Notes under the pieces: generated by a model | What the model saw: only the letters and a program-made list of their open reading frames with translations | Told to the model about the DNA's origin: nothing | The model's database searches: none | Source of the DNA: CAWCUK01 sp963798775 | GTDB taxonomy: Bacteria > Bacteroidota > Ignavibacteria > Ignavibacteriales > Ignavibacteriaceae | Assembly: GCA_963798775.1 (NCBI GenBank) | Contig: CAWCUK010000004.1 | Span: forward strand, 434,001-498,000 | Reading direction: 5' to 3' | DNA length: 64,000 nt | Shown: piece by piece, positions 7,892 through 17,062 of the stretch | How the letters are laid out: the number at the start of each line of letters is the position of its first letter | Position numbering within the stretch: the stretch's first letter is position 1 | Translations under genes and position numbers: made by a program

Positions 7892-10019
7892 ATGAACTGG
7901 TTTAAAAGTTTAAAAATAGCTTCAAAATTGACATCTGTCATTTATATTTCTTTCCGCTATTACCGCTTATGTTGGTTATCAAGGACTTTCCAACATGGAT
8001 ACCATAAACAGCATGCTGAATGAATTATACGCAAACGAAACAATGGGAATTTCTTATTTAAAAGAAGCCAATGTTGATTTAGTTTATTTCGGCCGTGCTG
8101 AAAACAATTTTCTTCTTGCTGTTACACAAGAAGAGCGGTCTGAATATGAAAAAAGTATGAATGAATATGAAAAGCTGCTTTTGGAAAATATAGAAAAGGC
8201 AAAACCTTTAATCAGATCTGATGAAGGGAAAAAATTGCTTGCGAATTTTGATAATTCATGGCGCGATTATCGTAAAACAAACAAAAAAGTAATTCAGCTT
8301 GGTTTACTGGATGATTTGGCGAAAAAACGTGAATCAGTAACATTAAAACAATCGGAAGGAAGAGAAAAATCTGATATTGTTGATACAATATTAAGCCAAT
8401 TAGCAAGAATAAAAGTTAAAAATGGTGAAGAATTTTATAGTCAGAGCGATAAAGTATATGGTGAAAGCCGGCTTTATCTTTTAATATTAATAATCGGCGG
8501 TATCGGCGTCGGTATCGGTTTTGGTTTATTAATTGCCAGAAGTATAAGTAAACCGATAATTAGTATTAAGGAAATGATTGAGGAATTTAATAAAGGCCAT
8601 TTAAGCGGCAGGCTAAAATATAATCAAAATGATGAAATCGGTTTAATGGCTCAGGCAATGGATAATTTCGCGGATGATCTTCAAGAAAATGTTATAGGCA
8701 GTATGAAAAAAATATCCGAAGGAGAACTTAATCTTGAACTTATAATGAAAAATAAAGATGATGAAATAACTCCAGCGTTAACAACAACCGTAAAAACTTT
8801 GCGGGAACTTAAGGAAGAAGCTAATCTTCTTACTAAGGCTTCACTTGAAGGAAAATTGGATTTTCGCGGCAACGCCGATAAATTTAAAGGCGGATATAAA
8901 GAGATAGTAGAAGGTTTTAATAAGACTTTAGACGCTGTTATCCTTCCCGTAAAAGAAGGTTCCGATGTATTGGAAGAAATGGCGGCCGGCGATTTTACCA
9001 GTCGGGTTACGGGTGAGTATAAAGGTGATCACCAGATAATAAAGAACAGTATAAACAATTTGGGTAAGTCGGTAACTAAGGTTGTAAAAGAAGTAAAAGA
9101 CGCGATAGAAGCAACCGCAAGCTCCAGCAGCCAAATATCATCAAGTACAGAAGAAATGGCAGCCGGTGCCGAAGAACAGAGTCAGCAAGCTACAGAAGTT
9201 GCAGGCGCAGTGGAAGAAATGACCAGAACAATTTTAGAAACTACAAAGAACGCGGCCAATGCGGCTGAGGCTTCAAAGAATGCCGGTAAAATCGCTAAAG
9301 AAGGGGGGAAAGTTGTTGAGGAAACGGTTTCAGGAATGAAAAGAATAGCCGCGGTTGTGAAAAAATCCGCGGAAACTGTAAAGGCTCTCGGCGAAAGCAG
9401 CGACCAAATAGGGGAAATTGTACAAGTAATTGATGATATTGCCGATCAGACTAATCTGCTGGCGTTAAATGCCGCTATAGAAGCAGCCAGAGCGGGTGAG
9501 CAGGGAAGAGGTTTTGCGGTTGTTGCCGATGAAGTTAGAAAGCTGGCCGAACGTACTACTAAAGCCACAAAAGAAATTGCCGCCATGATAAAGCAAATTC
9601 AAAAGGATACCGGCGGAGCGGTGGATTCAATGAATGAAGGAACTAATGAAGTTGAAAAAGGAAGAGAATTAGCCGATAAAGCGGGAGAATCTTTAATTCA
9701 AATTATTACCGGTTCTGAAAACGTTGTTGATATTGTAACACAAGTTGCGGCGGCTAGTGAAGAGCAATCGGCTACGAGCGAACAAATAAGTAAAAATATT
9801 GAATCTATTAGCAGTGTAACACAACAGAGTGCGGCCGGTGTACAGCAAATTGCCAGGGCCGCGGAGGATTTAAATTCGCTTACCGCTAATCTTCAAATGA
9901 TTATAGCGAAATTTAAAGTTGAACAAGAAAATAATGTTTTGTCCGATCAAAGGGAAAACTTAAAATATAATACTTTTAGAAGTGAATCTAAAAAAGGTTA
10001 CGCTGAAGTGGTTGCGTAG
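7892..10019 (+). CDS. Methyl-accepting chemotaxis protein MCP2 (frameshifted in TM1)
   Basis: The start ATG at 7892 gives MNWFKSLKIASKLTSVI, which matches the N-termini of MCP3 and MCP4. The frame then breaks at the TTT of 7941-7943. Removing one T rejoins it to the long open frame, giving IFLSAITAYVGYQGLSNMDT as TM1. The rest (about 690 residues) has a periplasmic helical domain, TM2 near the KVYGESRLYLLILIIGG stretch, tandem HAMP-like repeats and a canonical signalling hairpin. If translation began at the internal ATG (7995), the receptor would lack TM1. The last 180 bases are almost identical to MCP3. The one-base excess may be a sequencing error. Confidence 0.88.
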
Positions 10020-10044
10020 TTTTATCAATTAACATGCTTCTGAT

Positions 10045-10084
10045 AACCTGCTTCTGAATTTTTTCGGAGGCAGGTTTTTTATTT
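10045..10084 (+). terminator. Intrinsic terminator after MCP2
   Basis: Stem AACCTGCTTCTGAA pairing with TTCGGAGGCAGGTT (two G-U pairs), a short T loop and a following T tract. The same structure, slightly altered, follows MCP3, as part of a duplicated 3' block. Confidence 0.85.
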
Positions 10085-10309
10085 TCCCGTTTCAATCTAA
10101 GTAAAATTCTTCGGGATGAGTTCTATTAAAACTTAACCGCTTATTTATAAGGTACAGATAGTTAAATATATTAAATAGCCTTTTAATTCAACTTTTATTC
10201 TTCAATATTTATCCCATTTCTCCAACTAAAAAAAAGAATTTTATAATAGATTTCTCCAGCCTAAGTTAAACTTTCAACTCAGTTTTCATCTCTTCGTATT
10301 TATAAATTA

Positions 10310-10375
10310 TGTTGTTATACCAATATTTAATCGCTTGTACCAATTCATTAAAATTTACCCGCTATTCTTCGAATA
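10310..10375 (+). promoter_or_regulatory. Direct-repeat operator plus sigma-28-like promoter of MCP3
   Basis: The proximal repeat ATCGCTTGTACC (10330-10341) has a degenerate partner ending TTATACC (10310-10321), period 20. Seven bases later comes TAAAATTT (10349-10356), an 11-nt spacer and TTCGAATA (10368-10375). The rest of the 10085-10457 gap shows no gene. Confidence 0.45.
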
Positions 10376-10457
10376 TATGTTATCCACGGGAAAACTGAAT
10401 ATAACTTAAAATGGGCATACTACAGGAATAATTTAAATAATTGATAAAGGAAAGATT

Positions 10458-12434
10458 ATGAAGTGGTTTAATAACATTAAAATCACAAAAAAATTTGCTC
10501 TAATTTTTGCTTCGTTTGCCGTAATAGTGTCTCTTGTAGGAATTATTGGTTATGATCAGATGCATTCGATATACAATAAACTTGATGAAAATTCTTCCGT
10601 TTATTTTCCCAGCATAGACTTACTTTTACAGGTGGATAGAGATATGCAGCAGGCAATGGTTGCCGAAAGAACTATGTTTTTTACACCTCCTGATAATCCC
10701 GAATACGATAAATTGAAAGAAGAAAGAGATGAAAATATTCAGCAGACAGAAGACAGATGGGATTTATATAAAAAATTATTAACTACCGGCAATGAAAAAA
10801 AACTGGCGGATAAATATTTAGCGGCAAGGGAAGATTGGATAATTCAATCAAATAAAATTATAAAATTACGAGAAACAGACTCTTCTTACGCGGCAAACAT
10901 ATATTCGGCAAAAGATTATAAACAAGCTAAAGAAGCATTTGAGGCCGCGAGGGAAATAATAAATCAGCTAACCGAACTTATGGAAAATGTAGTTCAGAAA
11001 GATGCTGAACTGAGTGCGGCAAAGTTTTCGGATTCAAAACAAATGTTTTTATTTGTTGTAATTGTGTCAATTCTGGCTGCTTTGCTTTTCGGAGTATATG
11101 TTTCAAAAAAGATAGCAAAGCCGATAGTAAATCTAAATGACGCGGCATTAGAGGTTGCGTCCGGTAATACATCAGTTTCGGTAAAAAGTAGTTCAAAAGA
11201 CGAGCTTGGTGAATTAAGTTCTACTTTTAATAAAATGGTTATAGATATTGACCGGCTAATAAAAGATACAAATGAAAAAAGTGAGGAAGCCCAAAAATTA
11301 GCCAAACAGTCGGAGAAAGCAAAAAAAATAATTGAAGAGCAGCAGGAATATTTAAATAAAAATGTAGAAGAAATGCTTTTTGCAATGGAAAAATTCGCTT
11401 CGGGAGATTTAACCGTAAATGTAGAAATAAAAAAAGAAGATGAAATAGGAAGACTATTTAAAGGATTTAATAAAGCTGTAAAAAATATTAATGAGCTTGT
11501 TTACAATGTAACCAAAGCTGTTCAGGCAACAGTAAGTTCGAGCGGCGAAATATCTTCATCATCGGTAGAAATGGCTGCGGGAGCAGAGGAACAGAGCCAG
11601 CAAACCGCAGAAGTTGCAGGCGCGGTGGAAGAAATGGCAAGGACAATTGCTGAAACATCTAAAAATGTTGGTACCGCTTCAGCCGCGTCAAAAGAAACGG
11701 GATTAATAGCTAAAGACGGTGGTAAAATTATGGAAGATTCTATTGCCGGTATGAATATGATTGCTGAAGTTGTAAGTTTATCGGCGAATAAGGTTGAGGC
11801 GTTAGGAAGAAACAGTGACCAGATTGGTGAAATTATTCAAGTAATTGATGATATAGCCGACCAGACAAACCTGCTGGCGTTAAATGCCGCGATTGAAGCA
11901 GCCAGAGCGGGTGAGCAGGGAAGAGGTTTTGCGGTTGTCGCGGATGAAGTAAGAAAATTAGCTGAACGCACAACCAAAGCTACAAAGGAAATCGCCGTAA
12001 TGATTAAACAAAATCAAAAAGATACCGTTTGGGCGGTAGAATCTATGCAGAAAGGAACTAAGGAAGTAAGCAAAGGTAAAGAGTTAATTGGCAAAGCCGG
12101 AGATTCTTTGAGGCAAATAATTCAGGGTGTAAATGATGTCGCGGATATTGTTACTCAAGTAGCTGCGGCTAGTGAAGAACAATCGGCTACGAGCGAGCAA
12201 ATAAGTAAGAATATAGAATCAATAAGCAGCGTTACTCAGCAAAGCGCCGCCGGTGTACAGCAAATTGCCAGAGCAGCGGAGGATTTAAATTCGCTTACCG
12301 CTAACCTTCAAATGATTATAGCGAAATTTAAAGTTGAACAAGAAAATAATGTTTTGTCCGATCAAAGGGAAAACTTAAAATATAATACTTTTAGAAGTGA
12401 ATCTAAAAAAGGTTACGCTGAAGTAGTTGCATAG
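10458..12434 (+). CDS. Methyl-accepting chemotaxis protein MCP3
   Basis: A 658-residue chemoreceptor. It has TM1 at about 10-32, a four-helix-bundle type periplasmic domain (33-190), TM2 near 198-217, a HAMP domain, a coiled coil (270-310), a second HAMP-like block (MEKFASGDLTVNV) and the kinase-control hairpin with tip DQTNLLALNAAIEAARAG. It is shorter than the other MCPs because it has fewer HAMP repeats. The final 58 residues are the same as in MCP2 and nearly identical at DNA level. Start ATG follows AAAGGAAAG. It is a single-gene unit between its own promoter and terminator. Confidence 0.95.
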   Translation: MKWFNNIKITKKFALIFASFAVIVSLVGIIGYDQMHSIYNKLDENSSVYFPSIDLLLQVDRDMQQAMVAERTMFFTPPDNPEYDKLKEERDENIQQTEDRWDLYKKLLTTGNEKKLADKYLAAREDWIIQSNKIIKLRETDSSYAANIYSAKDYKQAKEAFEAAREIINQLTELMENVVQKDAELSAAKFSDSKQMFLFVVIVSILAALLFGVYVSKKIAKPIVNLNDAALEVASGNTSVSVKSSSKDELGELSSTFNKMVIDIDRLIKDTNEKSEEAQKLAKQSEKAKKIIEEQQEYLNKNVEEMLFAMEKFASGDLTVNVEIKKEDEIGRLFKGFNKAVKNINELVYNVTKAVQATVSSSGEISSSSVEMAAGAEEQSQQTAEVAGAVEEMARTIAETSKNVGTASAASKETGLIAKDGGKIMEDSIAGMNMIAEVVSLSANKVEALGRNSDQIGEIIQVIDDIADQTNLLALNAAIEAARAGEQGRGFAVVADEVRKLAERTTKATKEIAVMIKQNQKDTVWAVESMQKGTKEVSKGKELIGKAGDSLRQIIQGVNDVADIVTQVAAASEEQSATSEQISKNIESISSVTQQSAAGVQQIARAAEDLNSLTANLQMIIAKFKVEQENNVLSDQRENLKYNTFRSESKKGYAEVVA

Positions 12435-12445
12435 TTTTATCAATT

Positions 12446-12482
12446 AACCTGCTTTTGAATTTTTTCGGAAGCGGGTTTTTTA
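12446..12482 (+). terminator. Intrinsic terminator after MCP3
   Basis: Stem AACCTGCTTTTGAA pairing with TTCGGAAGCGGGTT, then a T tract. It is a diverged copy of the MCP2 terminator and lies 12 bp after the MCP3 stop. Confidence 0.85.
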
Positions 12483-12627
12483 TACTTTCCACCGGGTATT
12501 TCACCCATATTTTTATTGATAATTCGCGTTTGAAAGAGATTTTTTTTTGAATCCCTTCCCTAAACTATTGACATTATTATGTTTTTTTTTAAAATTCAAT
12601 TCAACAAAAAAGAATGATGGACAACAT

Positions 12628-12972
12628 ATGGGGAACATTTTATTTTTATCTATGGGGCCGGGAATTACGGCTTTAGATTTAGAATTATCTTGTAAAAAAG
12701 AAGGATTTAAAATTTACGGTCCATTAAATTCACCGGCTCAAATAAATAATATATTATCAAAAAGAAAATTGGATTATATAATTCACGATACTGATTTTAT
12801 ACCGGTGGATGTTGTACTTCCAAAATTATTAAGTCTTAATACTCCTGTTATTTTTATAGGAAGCGCTCCACATAATCCTGATGCCCAAAAATATCCGCAA
12901 ATTATAAAATATATTAGAAAACCCTTTATGTGTTCCTCTATACTTAATTGTTTAACTAAATCAACAATCTAA
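12628..12972 (+). CDS. Degenerate CheY-like receiver protein
   Basis: The ATG at 12628 gives 114 residues; an in-frame ATG at 12547 would add 27 residues of no evident function. The fold pattern is that of small receivers seen with HWE-type kinases: ILFLSMGPGITALDLELSCKKEG, then YIIHDTDFIP, PVIFIGSAP and YIRKPF. An Asp at the phosphoacceptor position (HDTDF) and the Lys of the KPF motif remain. The N-terminal acidic pair that binds Mg2+ is replaced by SMGP. Phosphorylation is therefore doubtful, and a constitutive or protein-binding role is possible. It sits alone between MCP3 and the main chemotaxis operon. Confidence 0.6.
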   Translation: MGNILFLSMGPGITALDLELSCKKEGFKIYGPLNSPAQINNILSKRKLDYIIHDTDFIPVDVVLPKLLSLNTPVIFIGSAPHNPDAQKYPQIIKYIRKPFMCSSILNCLTKSTI

Positions 12973-13153
12973 AAAATCTTCCTTGCACACTTTATTTATA
13001 GCTAGCTTTAACATTATTTTCGGCTTCTTCTTATTACCGCCTTAGAATCACCTTTATCGGCGGGGATAATAATGAACTGTATACCTGCAAAAAAAGCAGT
13101 GATACTGAACTTATAGGTCAATCCAACTAAAAACACCTCACATTAAAAAATAT

Positions 13154-13219
13154 ATCGCTTATACCAAAAAACAATCGCCTGTACCTTTTTATTTAACATT
13201 TGATTTTTAAAGCCGAAAA
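13154..13219 (+). promoter_or_regulatory. Direct-repeat operator plus sigma-28-like promoter of the main chemotaxis operon
   Basis: ATCGCTTATACC (13154-13165) and ATCGCCTGTACC (13174-13185) have a period of 20 bp. Eight bases later comes TAACATTT (13194-13201), a 10-nt spacer and GCCGAAAA (13212-13219, 7/8 to the sigma-28 -10). This is the clearest of the three repeat-plus-promoter sites. Its position argues for the ATG at 13248 as the downstream start, not the TTG at 13200. Confidence 0.55.
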
Positions 13220-13247
13220 TTTACTAGAAAACAATAAAGGTTTTCTG

Positions 13248-14348
13248 ATGCAGAAAATAATGATAATAGAAGATGAAGAGCGCGTTAGGCTGGGAATTAA
13301 ATATCTTCTTCAAGCCGAAGGTTATGAAACTATTGAGGCGGTAAACGGAGAAGCGGCTCTCAAAATTTTAGAAAAAAATATTCCGGATTTAATAATATCA
13401 GATATAACAATGCCTAAAATTGACGGATATAATTTACTCGAAAAAGTACAGGAAAACCCTGCTACCTCAGGTATCCCTTTTATCTTTTTAACCGCGCGTG
13501 TGGAAAACACTGAAATGCGTAAAGGTATGAATTTGGGCGCCGATGATTATATTCTGAAACCTTTTAAGGCTAAAGATCTTTTATCCTCTATTTCAAAAAG
13601 AATGGAAAAAAAGAAACAGTCGGCTTTAAATGTAAAAGAAGAAATTATTAAACTGCTTCATTTAGTTTCTCATGAAGTTAAAACTCCGTTAGTATCTATT
13701 TTAGGATATTCTGATATAATGCTCGATGAGTATCAGTCGATTGAAAGAAATGAACTGCGAGAGATGCTGGAAAGAATTAAAGGAAGCGGCAGGAAACTCC
13801 ATAGCAGGATTGATAAGTTTTTGCGCTTTGCGGAACTGGCTTTAATTCAGCACATGCAGCAGCATGATTTAATTTCTGTGCCTATAACACAGTATGTAGA
13901 TAGAGTAATAAAAGTAAGATGTATTGAATTAGCCTCGCGGGCAAACAGAAAAAATGATTTAGTCTTTAATTTAACCGAAGCCGACCTTCAAGTGGACGAA
14001 AGACATTTGAAAATTTTAATCGACGAAATACTCGATAACGCTTTTCAATTTTCGAATAAAGGTACACCGATAACAATAAGTTCGTACATAAGTTATGATA
14101 ATTTATTTATCGAATTTGAGGATAAAGGCAGCGGTATTTCTCCGTCTCAGGTAAATAGAATTAAAAATTTAGGCAGAAGTTCAGATTATTATAAAGAGAT
14201 GGAAGTTAATAATGGAATAGGCTGTTTGATTATGCAGAAGTTAGTTGAGGTTTATAATGGTTCGCTTTCATTTGAAAGTGAGCCGGATGAGTTTACACGC
14301 GTTAAAGTAAATTTTCCGCTTCTAAAAGAAATGAATGAATTGAACTAA
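13248..14348 (+). CDS. Receiver-histidine kinase hybrid (REC-HisKA-HATPase)
   Basis: A 366-residue soluble protein. Residues 1-120 form a receiver (D52, T82, K104). HisKA has H142 in SHEVKTPL. HATPase_c has N264 in the N box, DKGSG at 292-296 and a modified G2 box, NNGIGCLIM. The order of receiver first and no membrane segment means the kinase output is probably gated by phosphorylation of its own receiver or by an upstream kinase. The ATG at 13248 is chosen over an in-frame TTG at 13200 because the promoter overlaps the latter. It begins the operon, 20 bases before cheW. Confidence 0.92.
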   Translation: MQKIMIIEDEERVRLGIKYLLQAEGYETIEAVNGEAALKILEKNIPDLIISDITMPKIDGYNLLEKVQENPATSGIPFIFLTARVENTEMRKGMNLGADDYILKPFKAKDLLSSISKRMEKKKQSALNVKEEIIKLLHLVSHEVKTPLVSILGYSDIMLDEYQSIERNELREMLERIKGSGRKLHSRIDKFLRFAELALIQHMQQHDLISVPITQYVDRVIKVRCIELASRANRKNDLVFNLTEADLQVDERHLKILIDEILDNAFQFSNKGTPITISSYISYDNLFIEFEDKGSGISPSQVNRIKNLGRSSDYYKEMEVNNGIGCLIMQKLVEVYNGSLSFESEPDEFTRVKVNFPLLKEMNELN

Positions 14349-14368
14349 TAATATAATGGATCAATAAA

Positions 14369-14848
14369 ATGAGTACAGTTGATAAACAAAAAAACGCACA
14401 AACCGACCTGCTTCAACTGGTCAGTTTTACTATTGGCAACGAAGAATTTGCCGTGGATATACTCTATGTGCAAGAAATTAACAGGATGATTCAAATTACT
14501 CAAATTCCGAACGCTCCCGAATTTGTGGAAGGTGTAATAAACCTTAGGGGAAGAGTAATACCTGTGATAAATTTGCGCCATAAAATGGGCTTGCCTAAAA
14601 AAGATCATGATAAGAATACAAGAATTATTGTTGTGGAACTTCGTGAACAAATTCTTGGATTTATTGTGGACTCTGTAAAAGAAGTTATTCGTATTCCTGA
14701 AAGTATTACGGAAGCCCCTCCGAATTCCGTTTCTAGAACAGGAAGCGATTTTATTAAGGCAGTAGGAAAACTGGATGACAGACTTTTAATCTTAATTGAT
14801 CTCGAAAAAATAATATCAGTAAATGACAATATTGCGGCATTAGTTTAA
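14369..14848 (+). CDS. cheW: CheW coupling protein (second copy)
   Basis: A 159-residue CheW domain protein, a close paralogue of the copy at 7413. It shares the QTDLLQLVSFTIGNEEFAVDI, PEFVEGVINLRGRVIPVINL and LDDRLLILIDLEKII segments. It couples CheA to receptors at the array base. It lies 20 bases after the receiver-kinase gene and 31 bases before MCP4, inside the operon that encodes all other core chemotaxis proteins. It is therefore probably the main CheW for this CheA. Confidence 0.96.
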   Translation: MSTVDKQKNAQTDLLQLVSFTIGNEEFAVDILYVQEINRMIQITQIPNAPEFVEGVINLRGRVIPVINLRHKMGLPKKDHDKNTRIIVVELREQILGFIVDSVKEVIRIPESITEAPPNSVSRTGSDFIKAVGKLDDRLLILIDLEKIISVNDNIAALV

Positions 14849-14879
14849 TTGCTTGCAAAAAGATAAAGGAACCAAAAAA

Positions 14880-17003
14880 ATGAAAAAGTTTATGGACCTA
14901 AAAATAGGTACTAAACTGACGTGGGGGTTCGTCTTTATCGCGTTCATAGCGTCAGTAATCGGGGTAATAGGAATTCATAATTTAAGTGAAATTGAGGAAG
15001 CGGATAACGCGCTCTATAATAATATAACTGTACCCTTATCATTACTTGATGAAGTATCAACCGGATTTCAAGCCGCGAGAGTGGCTATGCGGGATATGAT
15101 TGTTGAAAATGATCCCGTGAATATTCAAAACGAAATTAATTTAAGAAGAAGCATTTCAGCAAAACTTTCTGAAGCTGCAAAAAAATACGCGGCTTCTCTA
15201 ATTTATGACGAAGATAAGGTGCTATTCACCAAGTTTGCGGGAAACAGAAATGAATTAATAAGTTTTGCTAACCAGATTGAGGATTTGGCGATTCAGAATA
15301 AAGATAGCGCCGCTTATGCTGTGCTAAAAGGTGATTTCGCGAAGTTTGAGGAAAAGGAAAAGAATTTAATTAATGAAATGGTACAGGCTAAAATTAGCAA
15401 AGGAAAGGTAATATCGGATTCAAACAGCAGCCTTTCCAATTCTGCCGAATCAACCATGATAATTATTATGATCTTAGGCGCTTTGCTGGCGGTGGGATTG
15501 GGATTAATAATTACAAGAGTTATAAGCCGTCCCGTGACCCAAGTAAAAGAGCTGATCCTGGAAATTAGCAAAGGCCATCTGAAAAATAGAGTAAAAATAA
15601 ATTCTAATGACGAAGTCGGTCAAATGGCGGCTTCCATGAATCAGTTAGCGGATGATCTTCAGAAGAAAGTTGTTCTTTCAATGAAGAAAATATCTACGGG
15701 CGATTTGAATTTTACCGTAAACGCGCATGATGAAAACGATGAAATTGCTCCCGCGCTTCAATTGACAATTGATACTTTGAAACGCCTTCGGCAAGAAACA
15801 CTTTTACTTACTGAGGCCGCGGTTCAAGGAAATTTAAATACAAGAGGAAAAGCGGAAAAATTTGAAGGTAGTTATAAAGATATAGTCGATGGTATAAATA
15901 GTACCTTAGACGCGGTTATACTGCCGATAAAAGAAGGCTCACAGGTTTTGGAAAAAATGTCTACCGGCGATCTAACCGTAAGAATGATAGGCGAGTATAA
16001 AGGTGATCACCAGCTGATGAAGAACAGTATAAATAATTTAGGTGATGCCGTATCAAATATAATTAAAGATGTTCAGGATGCTGTGGAAGCTACAGCCAGC
16101 GCGAGCGGACAAATATCATCAAGTTCCGAAGAAATGGCCGCCGGTGCCGAAGAACAGAGTCAGCAGGCTACTGAAGTAGCCGGTTCTGTTGAGGAAATGA
16201 CCAGAACGATTTTAGAGACAACTAAAAACGCGGCAAACGCCGCTGAGGCTTCAAAGGTTGCGGGACAAATTGCCAAAGACGGCGGCAAAGTAGTTGAAGA
16301 TACTGTAAGCGGAATGATAAAAATCGCTGCGGTGGTTAGAAAGTCTGCCGAAACTGTGCAAGCTTTAGGGAAAAGCAGCGATGAGATAGGAGAAATAGTT
16401 CAAGTGATTGATGATATTGCCGACCAGACTAATTTACTTGCGTTAAATGCGGCCATAGAAGCTGCCCGCGCCGGAGAACAAGGCAGAGGTTTCGCGGTTG
16501 TGGCGGATGAAGTAAGAAAATTAGCCGAACGCACAACTAAAGCTACCAAAGAAATTGCCGGAATGATTAAACAAATTCAGAAAGATACAAGCGGCGCGGT
16601 TCACTCGATGAATCAAGGAACTGAAGAAGTGGAGAAAGGTAAAGTACTGGCTGATAAAGCAGGCACATCGCTAACTCAAATTATTGAAGCCGCGGAAAAA
16701 GTAGTTGATATAATTACTCAGGTAGCGGCGGCTAGTGAACAGCAGTCAGCGGCCAGTGAACAAATAAGTAAAAATATTGAAGCCATCAGTACTGTTACGC
16801 AGCAAAGTTCCGCCGGTGTTCAGCAAATTGCTAGAGCTTCGGAAGATTTAAGCCGTTTAACTTTAAATCTTCAAAATATGATTACTCAATTTAAAGTTGA
16901 CACGGCCGGCGGAGCGGGTGAATTTACTTCAGCTAATAATAAAAACGCTGAAACGCATTCTGCAAAAAGTCATAAAAGTAATAAAGAATTTATATACGCT
17001 TAA
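14880..17003 (+). CDS. Methyl-accepting chemotaxis protein MCP4
   Basis: A 707-residue chemoreceptor from the ATG at 14880, which follows an AAAGGAACC ribosome site; an in-frame TTG at 14853 is less likely. It has TM1 near 10-32, a helical periplasmic domain, TM2 near 190-212, then tandem HAMP-like repeats (SMKKISTGDLNFTV and VLEKMSTGDLTVRM are two of them) and the conserved signalling hairpin. Architecture and sequence are closest to MCP2, which fits duplication of a CheW-MCP module. It is part of the main operon. The tail SNKEFIYA is not a recognisable CheR-binding pentapeptide. Confidence 0.95.
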   Translation: MKKFMDLKIGTKLTWGFVFIAFIASVIGVIGIHNLSEIEEADNALYNNITVPLSLLDEVSTGFQAARVAMRDMIVENDPVNIQNEINLRRSISAKLSEAAKKYAASLIYDEDKVLFTKFAGNRNELISFANQIEDLAIQNKDSAAYAVLKGDFAKFEEKEKNLINEMVQAKISKGKVISDSNSSLSNSAESTMIIIMILGALLAVGLGLIITRVISRPVTQVKELILEISKGHLKNRVKINSNDEVGQMAASMNQLADDLQKKVVLSMKKISTGDLNFTVNAHDENDEIAPALQLTIDTLKRLRQETLLLTEAAVQGNLNTRGKAEKFEGSYKDIVDGINSTLDAVILPIKEGSQVLEKMSTGDLTVRMIGEYKGDHQLMKNSINNLGDAVSNIIKDVQDAVEATASASGQISSSSEEMAAGAEEQSQQATEVAGSVEEMTRTILETTKNAANAAEASKVAGQIAKDGGKVVEDTVSGMIKIAAVVRKSAETVQALGKSSDEIGEIVQVIDDIADQTNLLALNAAIEAARAGEQGRGFAVVADEVRKLAERTTKATKEIAGMIKQIQKDTSGAVHSMNQGTEEVEKGKVLADKAGTSLTQIIEAAEKVVDIITQVAAASEQQSAASEQISKNIEAISTVTQQSSAGVQQIARASEDLSRLTLNLQNMITQFKVDTAGGAGEFTSANNKNAETHSAKSHKSNKEFIYA

Positions 17004-17062
17004 TCAGAAATAAACAATGGCTCATATAGAAAATATAAAGTTAAATATTAAAAGAAGCTGTA

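Noticed and set aside
9950..12460. MCP2-MCP3 similarity as an insertion sequence or transposon
   Set aside because: The shared block has no terminal inverted repeats or transposase and coincides with the coding tail and terminator.
13200..13247. TTG at 13200 as the receiver-kinase start
   Set aside because: The candidate promoter (13194-13219) overlaps it; the ATG at 13248 starts a typical receiver.
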